From SG8-4 sp964598225 (GTDB lineage: Bacteria; Planctomycetota; Phycisphaerae; Sedimentisphaerales; Anaerobacaceae): 64,000 bases of DNA. Positions 24,222-33,372 of this stretch are shown here, in pieces. Below the pieces are notes generated by a model that saw only the letters and a program-made list of their open reading frames with translations, was not told the origin of the DNA and did not search any database. The stretch spans positions 8,191 to 72,190 of the forward strand of contig CAZRBG010000025.1 in the NCBI GenBank assembly GCA_964598225.1, written 5' to 3'. Numbering within the stretch: position 1 is the first letter of the stretch; each line of letters opens with the position of its first letter. A program made the translations under genes and the position numbers.

Positions 24222-26255
24222 TTACCTGTTTCTTTTGTGTGGATTCTTCATGTAGTATAGAAAGCCGTCTTCGGCGCCCACCAGAAGATCGGGGATTCCG
24301 TCCTTGTTCCAGTCCACAGTGGTCGGGCTTGTAGTGTGGCCGGCAAGAATGCGATCGTCAACCATACCCTCATTTTGGTAAGTGTGTTTTTCGGTTGTCT
24401 CCCCGACTTTGCGCAGAAAACTGACGTTCCGGCTATTGACCAGAATGTCCTGTTTGCCGTCGAGGTCCCAATCGGCAAAACAGAACTTGCGCCTGCCGCT
24501 CCTGCCGGCGCTGCCGTTATTGAGTCTCAGCAAGCCGCCTGTCTTCTTCTTCGGCCGGTGAATCGAGTCGAAGACCGAGCCACTCTCGCAAGCAAACACC
24601 CGCTTCGGCGGCAACAGAACAAGCTTGTTCTGCTTTCTGGCTCGTTGGAAGAGAGCCAAATAGCCTTCTTGATCGAGCATTATCAAATCGTTCAATCCAT
24701 CCTCATTGAAGTCCAGGACAACCGGGGTTGTACGCCATTGAGTAGCAAGGTTTTTGTTCTTGGGCCGCCACCAGTTCCAGGCGGGTTTCGGAGGCTCGCT
24801 CTGCCACTCGACTCGAATCGGCTTTGCTGTGGCAAGTCTGGGATTTTGTCGTATTCCGATGTTTTCGTACCAAAGGACCTTGCCCCAGATCGAGTTGACG
24901 GCGATATCCGGCAGGTTGTCATGGTTCCAGTCGGCCACGCTCAGCGTAGTATAGCCCCACTTGGCCTCGCAGGGGCCTTGTATTGACCCGTTTGGACCGG
25001 CCATGATCCGGATAGTCTCGCCGTCGGCCTTGAGGAAAACCGGTGCGGCCCATTTAGGCGGATTGCCGCCGTCGAGGTTCTCGATGAATCCGATGTAGCC
25101 GGCCGTGTTGCCGCAGATAAGGTCCTCGTCGCCGTCACCGTCCCAGTCGAAGCTGTACGGGGTGACGAGTGCCCCGAACTTAACGTCTTCGGCCTGCTGT
25201 TTGAAGAATTTCGGCGGCAGAAATCGGGGCATACCGCCTGAAACTCTGCCGGTGTTTTCGACAAGAGCCACGCGCCCGTCTTCCTGGCCAACGACAAGAT
25301 CGACGTCGCCATCCTTATCCCAATCAAGAGCAACCGGCACGATCATACAAAGATCCATCCGTAGCGGCTCGGCCTCATACATCAGTAGCCGCCCCGCCGC
25401 ATATCGAGGCATGGTGCGGGTTCCGGTGTTCTCGAACCATGTGAACGAATCGACGAACTCGCCGCAGATAAGATCGAGGTCGCCGTCGCCGTCGAAATCG
25501 GCAAGATTCGGAGATGGCATTCCATAGACATCAACCGGCTCGCCGTCCGCCCTTACCTTTATCGCCCGGGCGTATTCCGGTTTTTCACTAGTTCCTTTGT
25601 TACGAATGAAATATACATAACCGTGCAACGGCCCGCGGGTCCATCGCCCCTGCTCGTCGAAGGCGTTGTCCCAGCCATAATCCGCCCAATCACCGACTCC
25701 CACTATCACATCGAGCGCCCCGTCGCCGTCATAGTCACAGTACTGCCATTGATTGGCGCGTACCCTGCCCTCTGTCTCGTGCACGTTGCTCGATGGATGA
25801 ATCGACTCGGTCTTTTTGAACTTAGTAGCCGGGTTGCGAAAGTCCGTGATTTCCTTCCCTGGAAGCAGCAGACGCACGTCGCTTTCGACGTAGCTCGGAC
25901 GGATATTTCGATGGCCGGCGCCAATCTTAACGGCGGGCTTGAATACGGGCATTCCCTCGACTTCGCTCGGGACAGGCCCCGTGTTGCCGTCGACGTTCTC
26001 GAATAAATACGTGCCGTTATAAGGTTTATCCGGACAGCAAACAACCATGTCGTAATCGCCGTCTCCGTCATAATCCATCGGCAGAGGCCATGCCCAAAGC
26101 CCCACGCCAAGATCGACAGCCAGACCGGGGTTGTTGTACTTCACGCGCTGAAGAGCGCCCGCGGCAACGTCGGGCAGGAAACCAACAACAAAGATCAAAA
26201 GTGTATAAGCCCCGTACTTGAAAGCGCTCGACTTTCGTGTGTTTCCGGCCTGCAT
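24222..26255 (-). CDS. Exported FG-GAP/VCBS repeat protein
   Basis: 677 residues from MQAGNTRKS with a signal peptide (AYTLLIFVVGFLPDVAAGA). Nine calcium-binding type repeats follow, for example DYDGDGDYDMVV, DFDGDGDLDLICG, DWDKDGDVDLVVG, DWDGDGDEDLICG and DWNKDGIPDLLVG, spaced through the protein as blades of a beta-propeller. No catalytic domain is visible. It is likely a cell-surface or periplasmic binding protein. It lies 97 bases below the permease gene in the same direction, but a functional link is not evident. Start 26255 is chosen by AAGGAG upstream and by the signal peptide; 26342 would give an N-terminus without signal. Confidence 0.85.
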   Translation of the reverse strand: MQAGNTRKSSAFKYGAYTLLIFVVGFLPDVAAGALQRVKYNNPGLAVDLGVGLWAWPLPMDYDGDGDYDMVVCCPDKPYNGTYLFENVDGNTGPVPSEVEGMPVFKPAVKIGAGHRNIRPSYVESDVRLLLPGKEITDFRNPATKFKKTESIHPSSNVHETEGRVRANQWQYCDYDGDGALDVIVGVGDWADYGWDNAFDEQGRWTRGPLHGYVYFIRNKGTSEKPEYARAIKVRADGEPVDVYGMPSPNLADFDGDGDLDLICGEFVDSFTWFENTGTRTMPRYAAGRLLMYEAEPLRMDLCMIVPVALDWDKDGDVDLVVGQEDGRVALVENTGRVSGGMPRFLPPKFFKQQAEDVKFGALVTPYSFDWDGDGDEDLICGNTAGYIGFIENLDGGNPPKWAAPVFLKADGETIRIMAGPNGSIQGPCEAKWGYTTLSVADWNHDNLPDIAVNSIWGKVLWYENIGIRQNPRLATAKPIRVEWQSEPPKPAWNWWRPKNKNLATQWRTTPVVLDFNEDGLNDLIMLDQEGYLALFQRARKQNKLVLLPPKRVFACESGSVFDSIHRPKKKTGGLLRLNNGSAGRSGRRKFCFADWDLDGKQDILVNSRNVSFLRKVGETTEKHTYQNEGMVDDRILAGHTTSPTTVDWNKDGIPDLLVGAEDGFLYYMKNPHKRNR

Positions 26256-26351
26256 ATCTTCCGGGCTCCTTGTGATAATAACCTGCGTTCGAGTTAGATT
26301 GACATTGCGGGCATTATCGCGAAACGCAGAGGGGATTGTCAAGTACGCGGC

Positions 26352-27392
26352 TTAATCGCGGCTTGAATGTTTTTGGAGGGACTTGCTTACGATTGCGTAG
26401 CCCAATACACCCAGCAGAATTACCGCCGCGGTGTATTTAACGTAATCCGGCAACATTCGACCCGGCTGGGCTATTACTTCGAATGTTGTCCCTGCCGCGA
26501 GGCTGTCGAGCAAAATCCCGCTCAGCAAAGCGCAGCCCGCCACTGTTGCGATGTAAGTCAGGGCTGTCCTTCTGCCTAAAGTCTTCCAGATGGTCATAAA
26601 TGATGCGGCGTTCGTCGCGGGCCCGGTCATGAGAAACACCAGCGCCGCGCCGGGCGATAATCCCTTCATTATCATGGCCGCCGCCACCGGCACTGATGCA
26701 GTTGCACACACGTAAACCGGTATGCCCAGAAACATCATGACTACCATCGCAAAGATACCGGTTCCCAATTTTTCCGCGAAATAGCCTTCAGGAACAATCG
26801 CCGAAATAAGGGCGGCAATCAAAAGTCCGAGCAGCATTGCTTTGCCTATGTCTCGCGGCAGAGTAACGAATCCGTACTTCATTCCCCTGCGAAATCTGCC
26901 GGTCTTTCCAAGGACCTCGCAGCACTCTTCCGTGCATTTTTCGGTTTTCTGACTCTCTCCGCCCTGCCTGCGACTCGCTATATCGACCAGGCTGCCGCCG
27001 ATGATTCCCGTGGCGAATGCCGCAAAGGGTCTGAATATGGCGAAAACCGGCCCCAGCAGGCTAAGCGTAACCAATATGCCGTCTACGCCCGTCTGCGGCG
27101 TCGAAAGTAAAAATGAAATCGTAGACCCTTTGCTGGCCCCGTGTTTATGCAGCGACATCGACACCGGTATGACGCCGCACGAGCATAACGGCAGCGGCAC
27201 ACCGAAGACAGACGCCTTCACCAGCGGCCATATCCCCCCGCCGCCGAGATGCCGTTCCACTAATCTCTGGGAGACCAGCACCGACAGCACACCGGCTACG
27301 AAAAATCCGAAAAGCAGGTACGGCGACATCTCCGCCACCGTAGCCCAGAAATCTATTGCGATTGTCTTGAGAAAATCAACCATTCCGCTCAT
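26352..27392 (-). CDS. SO_0444/DUF318-type permease
   Basis: 346 residues with about 8-9 membrane helices. Family signatures are GVPLPLCSCGVIPVSMSLHKHGASKGSTISFLLSTPQTGVD (the CSCG motif) and GIPVYVCATASVPVAAAMIMKGLSPG. A central cytoplasmic loop has a Cys cluster (CTEECCEVLG). Relatives are annotated as Cu/Zn or arsenite efflux permeases, so a metal or thiolate substrate is plausible. It lies 15 bases below the ferredoxin gene in the HAO operon; its role there is unclear. Confidence 0.85.
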   Translation of the reverse strand: MSGMVDFLKTIAIDFWATVAEMSPYLLFGFFVAGVLSVLVSQRLVERHLGGGGIWPLVKASVFGVPLPLCSCGVIPVSMSLHKHGASKGSTISFLLSTPQTGVDGILVTLSLLGPVFAIFRPFAAFATGIIGGSLVDIASRRQGGESQKTEKCTEECCEVLGKTGRFRRGMKYGFVTLPRDIGKAMLLGLLIAALISAIVPEGYFAEKLGTGIFAMVVMMFLGIPVYVCATASVPVAAAMIMKGLSPGAALVFLMTGPATNAASFMTIWKTLGRRTALTYIATVAGCALLSGILLDSLAAGTTFEVIAQPGRMLPDYVKYTAAVILLGVLGYAIVSKSLQKHSSRD

Positions 27393-27407
27393 TTGTTTGC
27401 ATAAGAG

Positions 27408-28136
27408 TCAGACTTCTATCTTTTCGTTCTCGAGAACCTTACCCTTCACGCTTACTGTTATGTCTTCGAAGGGCATTTCCACGCCGCTGCGGGCGATTGA
27501 TTCGCGCGCAATGTGCGTTAATCCGGAGCAGCACGGCACTTCCATGTGTACTACTGTCAGGCTCCTGAGCTTGTTCGCTTTGAGTATAGCCGAGACTTTT
27601 TCGATATAGAAATCGACGTTGTCAAGCTTAGGACAGCCGACAGCAACGCTGTGGTCTTTCAGCATACTGCTGTGAAAATCTCCCATAGCAAATGGAACAC
27701 AATCGGCAACCAGAAGCAAATCCGTATCATCGAAGCACGATGCGTTCGGCGACAGCAGCGACAGCTGTACCGGCCAATGAGTCAACTGTGAGCGAACGTC
27801 AGCCGCCTGAGGCTCTGACTCCTCTTTTTCCGGCTCCATCTGCTGAGCGGCGATGCCGGGACATTGAAAGCTCACCTGGGCTTTCTCCTGTTTCTGCCGA
27901 ACCAGATGCTCCTCCGTAGCCTTTTCGTCAAACTCAGCGGCTTCGCGCTGCTCTACTGTAATAGCGTCTTCAGGGCAATGCCCCAGACACGCGCCGATCC
28001 CGTCGCAGTAGCTTTCACTTATCAGCTTCGCCTTGCCGTCGATTATCTCGATAGCGCCTTCTGCGCAGGCGGTAACACACTGGCCGCAACCATTGCACTT
28101 TTCTTCATCGATTATAACTATATTTCGTAAAGCCAT
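27408..28136 (-). CDS. Two-cluster 4Fe-4S ferredoxin-type protein
   Basis: 242 residues. The N-terminus has CNGCGQCVTACAEGA and CDGIGACLGHCPEDA, two 4Fe-4S motifs; the second is irregular. A linker follows, then a conserved C-terminal region (ADCVPFAMGDFHSSMLKDHSVAVGCPKLDN, VHMEVPCCSGLTHIA) with further Cys. Proteins of this type occur beside hybrid cluster proteins and nitrogen-oxide genes in anaerobes, and probably pass electrons or assemble clusters. It starts 2 bases after the HAO-like gene ends. Confidence 0.85.
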   Translation of the reverse strand: MALRNIVIIDEEKCNGCGQCVTACAEGAIEIIDGKAKLISESYCDGIGACLGHCPEDAITVEQREAAEFDEKATEEHLVRQKQEKAQVSFQCPGIAAQQMEPEKEESEPQAADVRSQLTHWPVQLSLLSPNASCFDDTDLLLVADCVPFAMGDFHSSMLKDHSVAVGCPKLDNVDFYIEKVSAILKANKLRSLTVVHMEVPCCSGLTHIARESIARSGVEMPFEDITVSVKGKVLENEKIEV

Positions 28137-28138
28137 AT

Positions 28139-29506
28139 TTAATTCTCCTGATAATCGGTAATATCCGGCTTTGTCGTATCGCCGCCGGAACCTTTGACTT
28201 CGAATACTTTTGCCGGTTTTTCGCTTTCGAGAAGCTTTTCGGCCTTCTCCTCAATCGTCATGGCGCGTTTTTTAAGGTCGTAAAATCCATGCCACCATGC
28301 GTAGTCGGGCGCCATCATTGCCGCTCCGAATCGCGCTCTACGCCCCTCGTGGTGCCACAGTTCGTACATTTCTATCTCAAGCTCCTCGTCGAGGGCTTTG
28401 GTTTTGTCGAGCAGCTTTTTCTCATACAGCTCGTCGATCAATTTCTTCATCGGCTTGTAGTATGTCTCATTGTAGTTGGCGACGACCTTGTCCAGCCGTG
28501 TGAAATGCGCATCGGTCCAGCTCGGAGAGTGACAGGCCCCGCAGACTTTCTTCATTTTTTCGCGTTCGGCCTTCCAATCGGTTTGTGCGGGCCAAGGCTT
28601 GAAATTTTCGGGCCTGACCGTCAGCGGCGCCTGAGTCTCCCACGCCAGGCGTTCGGTGACATCGTGCGTCGTCGGAACGCCGTTGATGCGCGACATGTGA
28701 CAGACCGAGCAGGTTGGGGCGCGATAGTCCACTCCCGCGGTCCACATTCCCGGTGCGGCCTCCCAGTCCCAGGAATCGCCCTCGGCATGATAAATCGCTC
28801 CGTGCTTGGATTCTTCATAAATCTCGATTTGTGGGTGATCCGGCCCGAGGTGACACTGCCCGCACGCTTCGGGCTTGCGAGCCTCGGCTATGGTGAAGGT
28901 ATGCCGCGTATGGCAACTCGAACAACTCCCCTTGCTGCCGTCGGGATTGATTCTGCCCACACCCACGTTGGGCCAGGTGTTCGGATCGAACTTGCCGTCC
29001 TTGACCTTTACCACACTGCCGTGACAGGCTTCGCAACCGGTAGTCCTCTCAATCTCGTTGTTGAGTCCATCATTAAGCCAGGGATCGAATTTCCATATAA
29101 GCTCAAGGGTATTGGCGTGCTTGCTCCGGGCGTATTCGGCCGCTTCGCTCGGGTGACAACGCGAGCAATCCTTCGGCGAGACAATCGCACTGACTTTGGT
29201 CTTCGTATAATCGAGGTGGGCGATGCTGACATCGGCATCGGCCGGCCCGGCGGCATGACAATCGAGACACGTTACGTTGACATGGGCGTGACGGCTGCCT
29301 GCCCAGTCTGCGACGATTCCGGCGTTTTCTTCGGCGTGGCATTCGATGCAGCCTTTTGCAACCTCCGAAACACCGCGATCCACTTTATATTCCTTGAGCA
29401 TAACCGAATCAAGCTGTGACGATTCCTCGGCCCCGACAATTTCGCCGCTCATTACCGCCGGAACCAATACAGCAATCAGTAACATTTCGCTCTTCGCCAA
29501 ACTCAT
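28139..29506 (-). CDS. haoA: Octaheme HAO-like cytochrome c
   Basis: 455 residues with a signal peptide (LLIAVLVPAVMSGEIVGA). Exactly eight CXXCH motifs are visible: CIECH, CLDCH, CSRCH, CEACH, CSSCH, CGQCH, CSVCH and CGACH, with the HAO-type order and the late region YELWHHEGRRARFGAAMMAPDYAWWHGFYDLKK. Members either oxidise hydroxylamine (with a Tyr-crosslinked P460 heme) or, in anaerobes, reduce nitrite or hydroxylamine. Whether the crosslinking Tyr is present needs an alignment. Its gene follows a NapC/NrfH-like quinol dehydrogenase and lies near hcp, which favours the reductive role. It acts in the periplasm or an equivalent compartment. Confidence 0.88.
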   Translation of the reverse strand: MSLAKSEMLLIAVLVPAVMSGEIVGAEESSQLDSVMLKEYKVDRGVSEVAKGCIECHAEENAGIVADWAGSRHAHVNVTCLDCHAAGPADADVSIAHLDYTKTKVSAIVSPKDCSRCHPSEAAEYARSKHANTLELIWKFDPWLNDGLNNEIERTTGCEACHGSVVKVKDGKFDPNTWPNVGVGRINPDGSKGSCSSCHTRHTFTIAEARKPEACGQCHLGPDHPQIEIYEESKHGAIYHAEGDSWDWEAAPGMWTAGVDYRAPTCSVCHMSRINGVPTTHDVTERLAWETQAPLTVRPENFKPWPAQTDWKAEREKMKKVCGACHSPSWTDAHFTRLDKVVANYNETYYKPMKKLIDELYEKKLLDKTKALDEELEIEMYELWHHEGRRARFGAAMMAPDYAWWHGFYDLKKRAMTIEEKAEKLLESEKPAKVFEVKGSGGDTTKPDITDYQEN

Positions 29507-29525
29507 ATCTCGATCCTTTCAATAT

Positions 29526-30074
29526 TCACCGTGAAAACAGTTTGTTCTCACGTTCGTGCCCGACATCTTCGTGGCAATCGACGCATTTCGGTCGGGCGCC
29601 TTCGGGCGGACTCAGCACCTCGGCGTGAGCCGTCCTTGCCGCCGGGCTGCCCGGCATAGCCAGCAAATCGTCGTGACAATAAAGGCAGCGACTGTTCGTC
29701 ATCTTTTTCAAGGCTCGCTCTTGCGCCTCGGCCCTATCGTATTCTCCGCCCAGATAGTGCTTGTAAATATCTTTGCCACCTTCGTATCCTTTGGCGATTA
29801 GGTGCCGAAAGTACTTTTCCTTCGGCGGCAGATGACAGTCCACGCACTCCACTCTGTAGCCAAGCTCGTTCGTACCGTGTGAGGAAAGCTCCCAGGTCTG
29901 ATAGGCCGTGTGCATCTCATGACATTTGCCGCCGCAATACTCAGACCCCGATACAGGTTTCATGGCCATGTTGAGAACGACAAAACACAGAATCGCGGTG
30001 ATAAAGCCCGCAATAAAAATGCAAAATCGCCTTCTCTTCAACCTGGCAGCCCTTCGCTTGGCGCGTTTCTTCAT
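29526..30074 (-). CDS. NapC/NrfH-like membrane tetraheme cytochrome
   Basis: 182 residues: a basic N-terminus, one membrane anchor (FCIFIAGFITAILCFVVLNM), then four heme sites: CGGKCHEMH, CVDCH, CLYCH and CVDCH. The first is CX3CH rather than CXXCH, an unusual spacing that may affect heme attachment. The MH after the first site resembles the ligand methionine of NrfH. It should oxidise menaquinol and deliver electrons to the octaheme partner encoded 19 bases below. GGGAG precedes ATG. Confidence 0.85.
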   Translation of the reverse strand: MKKRAKRRAARLKRRRFCIFIAGFITAILCFVVLNMAMKPVSGSEYCGGKCHEMHTAYQTWELSSHGTNELGYRVECVDCHLPPKEKYFRHLIAKGYEGGKDIYKHYLGGEYDRAEAQERALKKMTNSRCLYCHDDLLAMPGSPAARTAHAEVLSPPEGARPKCVDCHEDVGHERENKLFSR

Positions 30075-30116
30075 TTACTCCCTTCTACATAACCATCGCC
30101 GCACAGCACTTATATG

Positions 30117-30158
30117 AAAAACGCCGCGGGGCACTACTGTTGGTGCCAAGCCCCGCGG
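30117..30158 (-). terminator. Rho-independent terminator between hcp and the napC-like gene
   Basis: On the minus strand CCGCGGGGC (30158-30150) pairs perfectly with GCCCCGCGG (30132-30124); an inner GGCAC/GTGCC pair extends it. CG and then TTTTT (30121-30117) follow. It separates the hcp operon from the napC-hao unit, or acts as a leader attenuator for the latter. Confidence 0.8.
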
Positions 30159-30176
30159 ACGCAATATCACATCAGA

Positions 30177-30205
30177 TAAATATACTGCTTCTTGCAATAT
30201 GTCAA
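30177..30205 (-). promoter_or_regulatory. Promoter before the napC-hao unit
   Basis: On the minus strand TTGACA (30205-30200), a 17-base spacer and TATTTA (30182-30177). The -35 lies directly after the hcp stop. The start site would be near 30170, just ahead of the terminator at 30158-30117, so transcription of napC-hao from it must pass a terminator. Confidence 0.5.
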
Positions 30206-30207
30206 GA

Positions 30208-31491
30208 TCAGCTTAGAATCTGGGCCAGGTCTTCATCGGGTGTCCCGACCGGCTTGATCTCATATTTCTCCGCGAGCAGATTCAGCACATTGGGCGACAG
30301 GAACGCCGGCAGGCTCGGCCCGAGCCTTATATCCTTCACGCCAAGGTGCAGCAACGTCAATAGAATTGCGACGGCCTTCTGCTCGTACCAGGATACTATC
30401 AGCGAAAGCGGCAGATCATTGACACTGCAGTCGAAGGCATCCGCCAGGGCAAGGGCTATCTTAACCGCAGAATAGCTGTCGTTACACTGGCCGGTATCAA
30501 GCAGCCGCGGGATCCCGTCAATACTTCCGTAATCATGGAAATTCAGCCGATACTTGCCGCAGGCCGCGGTCAATATCACGCAGTCGTCGGGCACCTTCTC
30601 GGCGAACTGCGTAAAGTAATTGCGTCCCGGCTTTGCGCCGTCGCAGCCGCCGATGAAGAAGAAGTGTCGAATCTTGCCGGCTTTTACCGCCTCGATAATT
30701 TTGTCGGCCAGCCCTAACACAGCGCTGTAATGAAAACCGGTGTTGAGCGTGCCCACGGAGCTGTCGGTAAGCGGCGGCTGCGAGAGCGCCTTGTCGATCA
30801 CGGCACTAAAATCTCTGTCCTGTATGTGCTGAACGCCCGCTGCGCCGGCAATTCCACACGTATACAGCCTGTCTTTGTACGATTCCTTCGGAATCATAAT
30901 GCAGTTCGTGGTTACAAGGATAGGCCCGCTGAACTCGTCGAATTCCTTCCTCTGATTCTGCCAGGCCGTGCCGTAGTTGCCGACAAGGTGATCGAACTTG
31001 CGCAGCTCCGGGTAACCATGAGCTGGCAGCATTTCACCGTGTGTGTAGACGTTGATGCCCTTGCCTTCGGTCTGCTTTAGCAGTTCGTAAAGATCGAGCA
31101 AATCGTGGCCGGTGACAACTATTCCCGGACCGGCTTTGGTGCCGCTCGGCACGGTTGCCGGTGTGGGGCTGCCGAACCTCGACGTGTGGGCGTCGTTTAG
31201 CATCTGCATCACACGCAGGTTCATTTCTCCACATTTGAGCACCAGTTCCAGGTGACGGTTCAAGTCGAAGTCAACGTTCGTCAAAGTCGCAAACATCGCT
31301 TCGTGCATAAACGCATCGACTTCTTCGTCCTTTTGTCCCAGTTCTCGCGAGTGGTACGCATATGCCGCTATGCCTTTAAGCCCGAAAATGAGGGTGTCCT
31401 GCAGACTCTGAATGTCCTCATCTTTGCCACAAACACCGACCTTCGTACAGCCTGTGCCTCCTGCCGCCTGTTCACATTGATAACAAAACAT
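30208..31491 (-). CDS. hcp: Hybrid cluster protein / hydroxylamine reductase, short form
   Basis: 427 residues, the size of the short (class III) Hcp proteins that lack the extra helical domain of longer ones. N-terminal MFCYQCEQAAGGTGCTKVGVCG ligates the 4Fe-4S cluster. The hybrid cluster residues are in VTGHDLLDLYELL, TNCIMIP, YTCGIAG, AACGKYRLNF and GQCNDSYSAV. Hcp reduces hydroxylamine to ammonium in vitro and NO to N2O in vivo in some bacteria. It lies in a run with an Rrf2 regulator, cupin and NapH-like ferredoxin. AGGAG precedes ATG. Confidence 0.95.
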   Translation of the reverse strand: MFCYQCEQAAGGTGCTKVGVCGKDEDIQSLQDTLIFGLKGIAAYAYHSRELGQKDEEVDAFMHEAMFATLTNVDFDLNRHLELVLKCGEMNLRVMQMLNDAHTSRFGSPTPATVPSGTKAGPGIVVTGHDLLDLYELLKQTEGKGINVYTHGEMLPAHGYPELRKFDHLVGNYGTAWQNQRKEFDEFSGPILVTTNCIMIPKESYKDRLYTCGIAGAAGVQHIQDRDFSAVIDKALSQPPLTDSSVGTLNTGFHYSAVLGLADKIIEAVKAGKIRHFFFIGGCDGAKPGRNYFTQFAEKVPDDCVILTAACGKYRLNFHDYGSIDGIPRLLDTGQCNDSYSAVKIALALADAFDCSVNDLPLSLIVSWYEQKAVAILLTLLHLGVKDIRLGPSLPAFLSPNVLNLLAEKYEIKPVGTPDEDLAQILS

Positions 31492-31549
31492 AATTCTCCT
31501 TTCACTGTTAAAGTTAAATTTCTAACTGTTTTTTCACTAAGCCAAAATA

Positions 31550-32602
31550 TCATCTGGGATGGCTTATTTCAGCAATTCTGTTGTGTAGAATCTTATACAT
31601 TGAATCGGGCGTTTCGGAACGCCAGTAACCGAACGACCGACCTATCTGCGCCGCGAAGAAAAACGCCGCAACAGTGATGACGCCGTAAGCCGCCGGGGAA
31701 AGCCTGGCCTTTGTCCGGGGCCAGCCCATTCGCAGCGCACCGTCCATTTTGCAGGCTTCGACGCAATCGAAGCACGCCGTACACTCCACCGAGCGCACCA
31801 TTTCTTTTTTATCAACCGCTATCCGATTCGGGCACGCCCGCCCGCACCTGCCGCAATCCGTACATACATTTGCGTCCCGGCGAACCGCAACCGGACTCAG
31901 TGCCGAAAACAAACCCAGCAGCGCCCCATAGGGACACAAATAACGGCACAAAAAGTTCTTGAAAAGCAATGAAAGAACGAACAGCGCCGCAATTACGATC
32001 ACCGCCGTGACGGTGATGTTTCTGAAGTACAGATACATCTTTACATCTGCGATCCTGTTGTACGGGCCGTATATAAATTGTCGAAGCCCTTCGACCGGCA
32101 TCCTCAGAATGCTATAGAGAAAGAAGCCCAGGAGCAAGTATTTGAGCGATCTCAAAATGAAATCAAGCCACTTCGGCATCGATAGATTTCGTCCCAGAAA
32201 TGCTTTGCCGGTCTTGTGTGACCATTCCGAAGCCGTACCGATCGGACAGACCCAACTGCAAAAACCTCGCCGAATCAACAACGCCATAAGGAGCGTCAAA
32301 CCGAAGATTACCAGCCCGGCCGGATGTATCCGATTTGCCACGCCCGTTCTGGCGAGATACGTTAGACTCATCAAAGAGCTTATCGGCAGATAAGCTTCAA
32401 CGGCGGGCGGACGGGGTTTCACCGGATTTCCCGCCGGCGCGGTGAGACTGAGCATAAAGCTCCGAAACTGAAGGCCCAGGAGTATAGAAAAAAGCACAAA
32501 GCCTATCTGAACGGCGGGGCGCAGCCACACGGGACGCTCTGGCAACCCGCCCTTTGTCTGTGCGGGGCCACCACAACTGTTCTTCTCTCGGTCACTTGTC
32601 AC
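31550..32602 (-). CDS. NapH/NosR-type membrane 4Fe-4S protein
   Basis: 350 residues with about six hydrophobic helices. Two CxxxCP motifs face the membrane (CSWVCPIGT, CRYLCPYGA), followed by two 4Fe-4S motifs, CTDCGRCGRACPN and CTACFDCVEACKM. These are the features of NapH and of the C-terminal half of NosR, which move electrons across or out of the membrane. It lies 58 bases upstream of hcp and is probably its electron donor or a link to the quinone pool. Confidence 0.88.
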   Translation of the reverse strand: MTSDREKNSCGGPAQTKGGLPERPVWLRPAVQIGFVLFSILLGLQFRSFMLSLTAPAGNPVKPRPPAVEAYLPISSLMSLTYLARTGVANRIHPAGLVIFGLTLLMALLIRRGFCSWVCPIGTASEWSHKTGKAFLGRNLSMPKWLDFILRSLKYLLLGFFLYSILRMPVEGLRQFIYGPYNRIADVKMYLYFRNITVTAVIVIAALFVLSLLFKNFLCRYLCPYGALLGLFSALSPVAVRRDANVCTDCGRCGRACPNRIAVDKKEMVRSVECTACFDCVEACKMDGALRMGWPRTKARLSPAAYGVITVAAFFFAAQIGRSFGYWRSETPDSMYKILHNRIAEISHPR

Positions 32603-32620
32603 CTGAAACTCTCTTCTCTC

Positions 32621-33337
32621 TTAGTCGCTCAGAAATGATTGAACCGCGATCTCGCGGCCTTTGTCGGTCTTGAAAGTTTTGTCGATGATCTTCTGCAATT
32701 CTTCTTCGCCGGCATCGGGGAATTCATCCGGGATGTTTACGAGCCAGTCGGCGTCCCAGACAATGCGAAACTCTTCAGTGTCTATATCTTTGGCACTGTG
32801 ATGGTTACCAACGATGTTTTTGATATGGTCGACGACTTCTTCCGGAATATCGAACTGCGACAGCATTTCCTCCGCTATAGACGGGCCTTCGATTTCCTGA
32901 TACTTGCCCGCCGATGAGCCGTGCTTACGCTCGGACTCGGGAATGCCGATGTCGTGGAGTATAGCCGCAGCTTTGACGACGAGCGGGTCGCCGCCTTCGT
33001 CCTCCTGTATCTGTTCGGCATAGTCCAGCACGGCCATCGAATGCTCGATCCGCCTGTGGTCTCCGGCGAAGTATTTTTCCATCTCGTAGACGAGCTTGTC
33101 TCTGACGGCCTGCAGGCCGCTCACAGTGTTGATCCCAAGGCACTGCTCGGCGTATTGGCACCATTCGGCACAGCCAAGGTCTATTTTCGGATTGGCTACA
33201 ATCTTTCCACAGCCGCGGCATTTAAGCTTCGGCTCGTCCTTGAAAAACTCCACCGTTTTGCCGCAGCCGGAGCATTCCACCTCGAAAATATCCTCCGGCT
33301 TCCAGAATCTCTGATCTTGTCCGGGACATCGTACCAT
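32621..33337 (-). CDS. Zinc ribbon-HD domain phosphohydrolase-like protein
   Basis: 238 residues. Residues 1-50 carry a zinc ribbon (MVRCPGQDQRFWKPEDIFEVECSGCG... CRGCGKIVANP) almost the same as the stand-alone ribbon encoded next to it. Residues 70-230 form an HD domain: HRRIEHSMAVLDYAEQI, AAAILHDIGI, GNHHSAKDID and VWDADWLVN. The substrate is unknown; HD proteins hydrolyse phosphate esters or nucleotides. The position in the Rrf2-hcp run links it to nitrosative stress. Confidence 0.8.
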   Translation of the reverse strand: MVRCPGQDQRFWKPEDIFEVECSGCGKTVEFFKDEPKLKCRGCGKIVANPKIDLGCAEWCQYAEQCLGINTVSGLQAVRDKLVYEMEKYFAGDHRRIEHSMAVLDYAEQIQEDEGGDPLVVKAAAILHDIGIPESERKHGSSAGKYQEIEGPSIAEEMLSQFDIPEEVVDHIKNIVGNHHSAKDIDTEEFRIVWDADWLVNIPDEFPDAGEEELQKIIDKTFKTDKGREIAVQSFLSD

Positions 33338-33372
33338 AGTCCATTTCTCCCCTGTGAGTCTCTAAAATCGGC

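Noticed and set aside
28289..29419. A 376-codon plus-strand frame opposite the HAO-like gene
   Set aside because: The minus frame carries eight CXXCH motifs; this one has none and is antisense.
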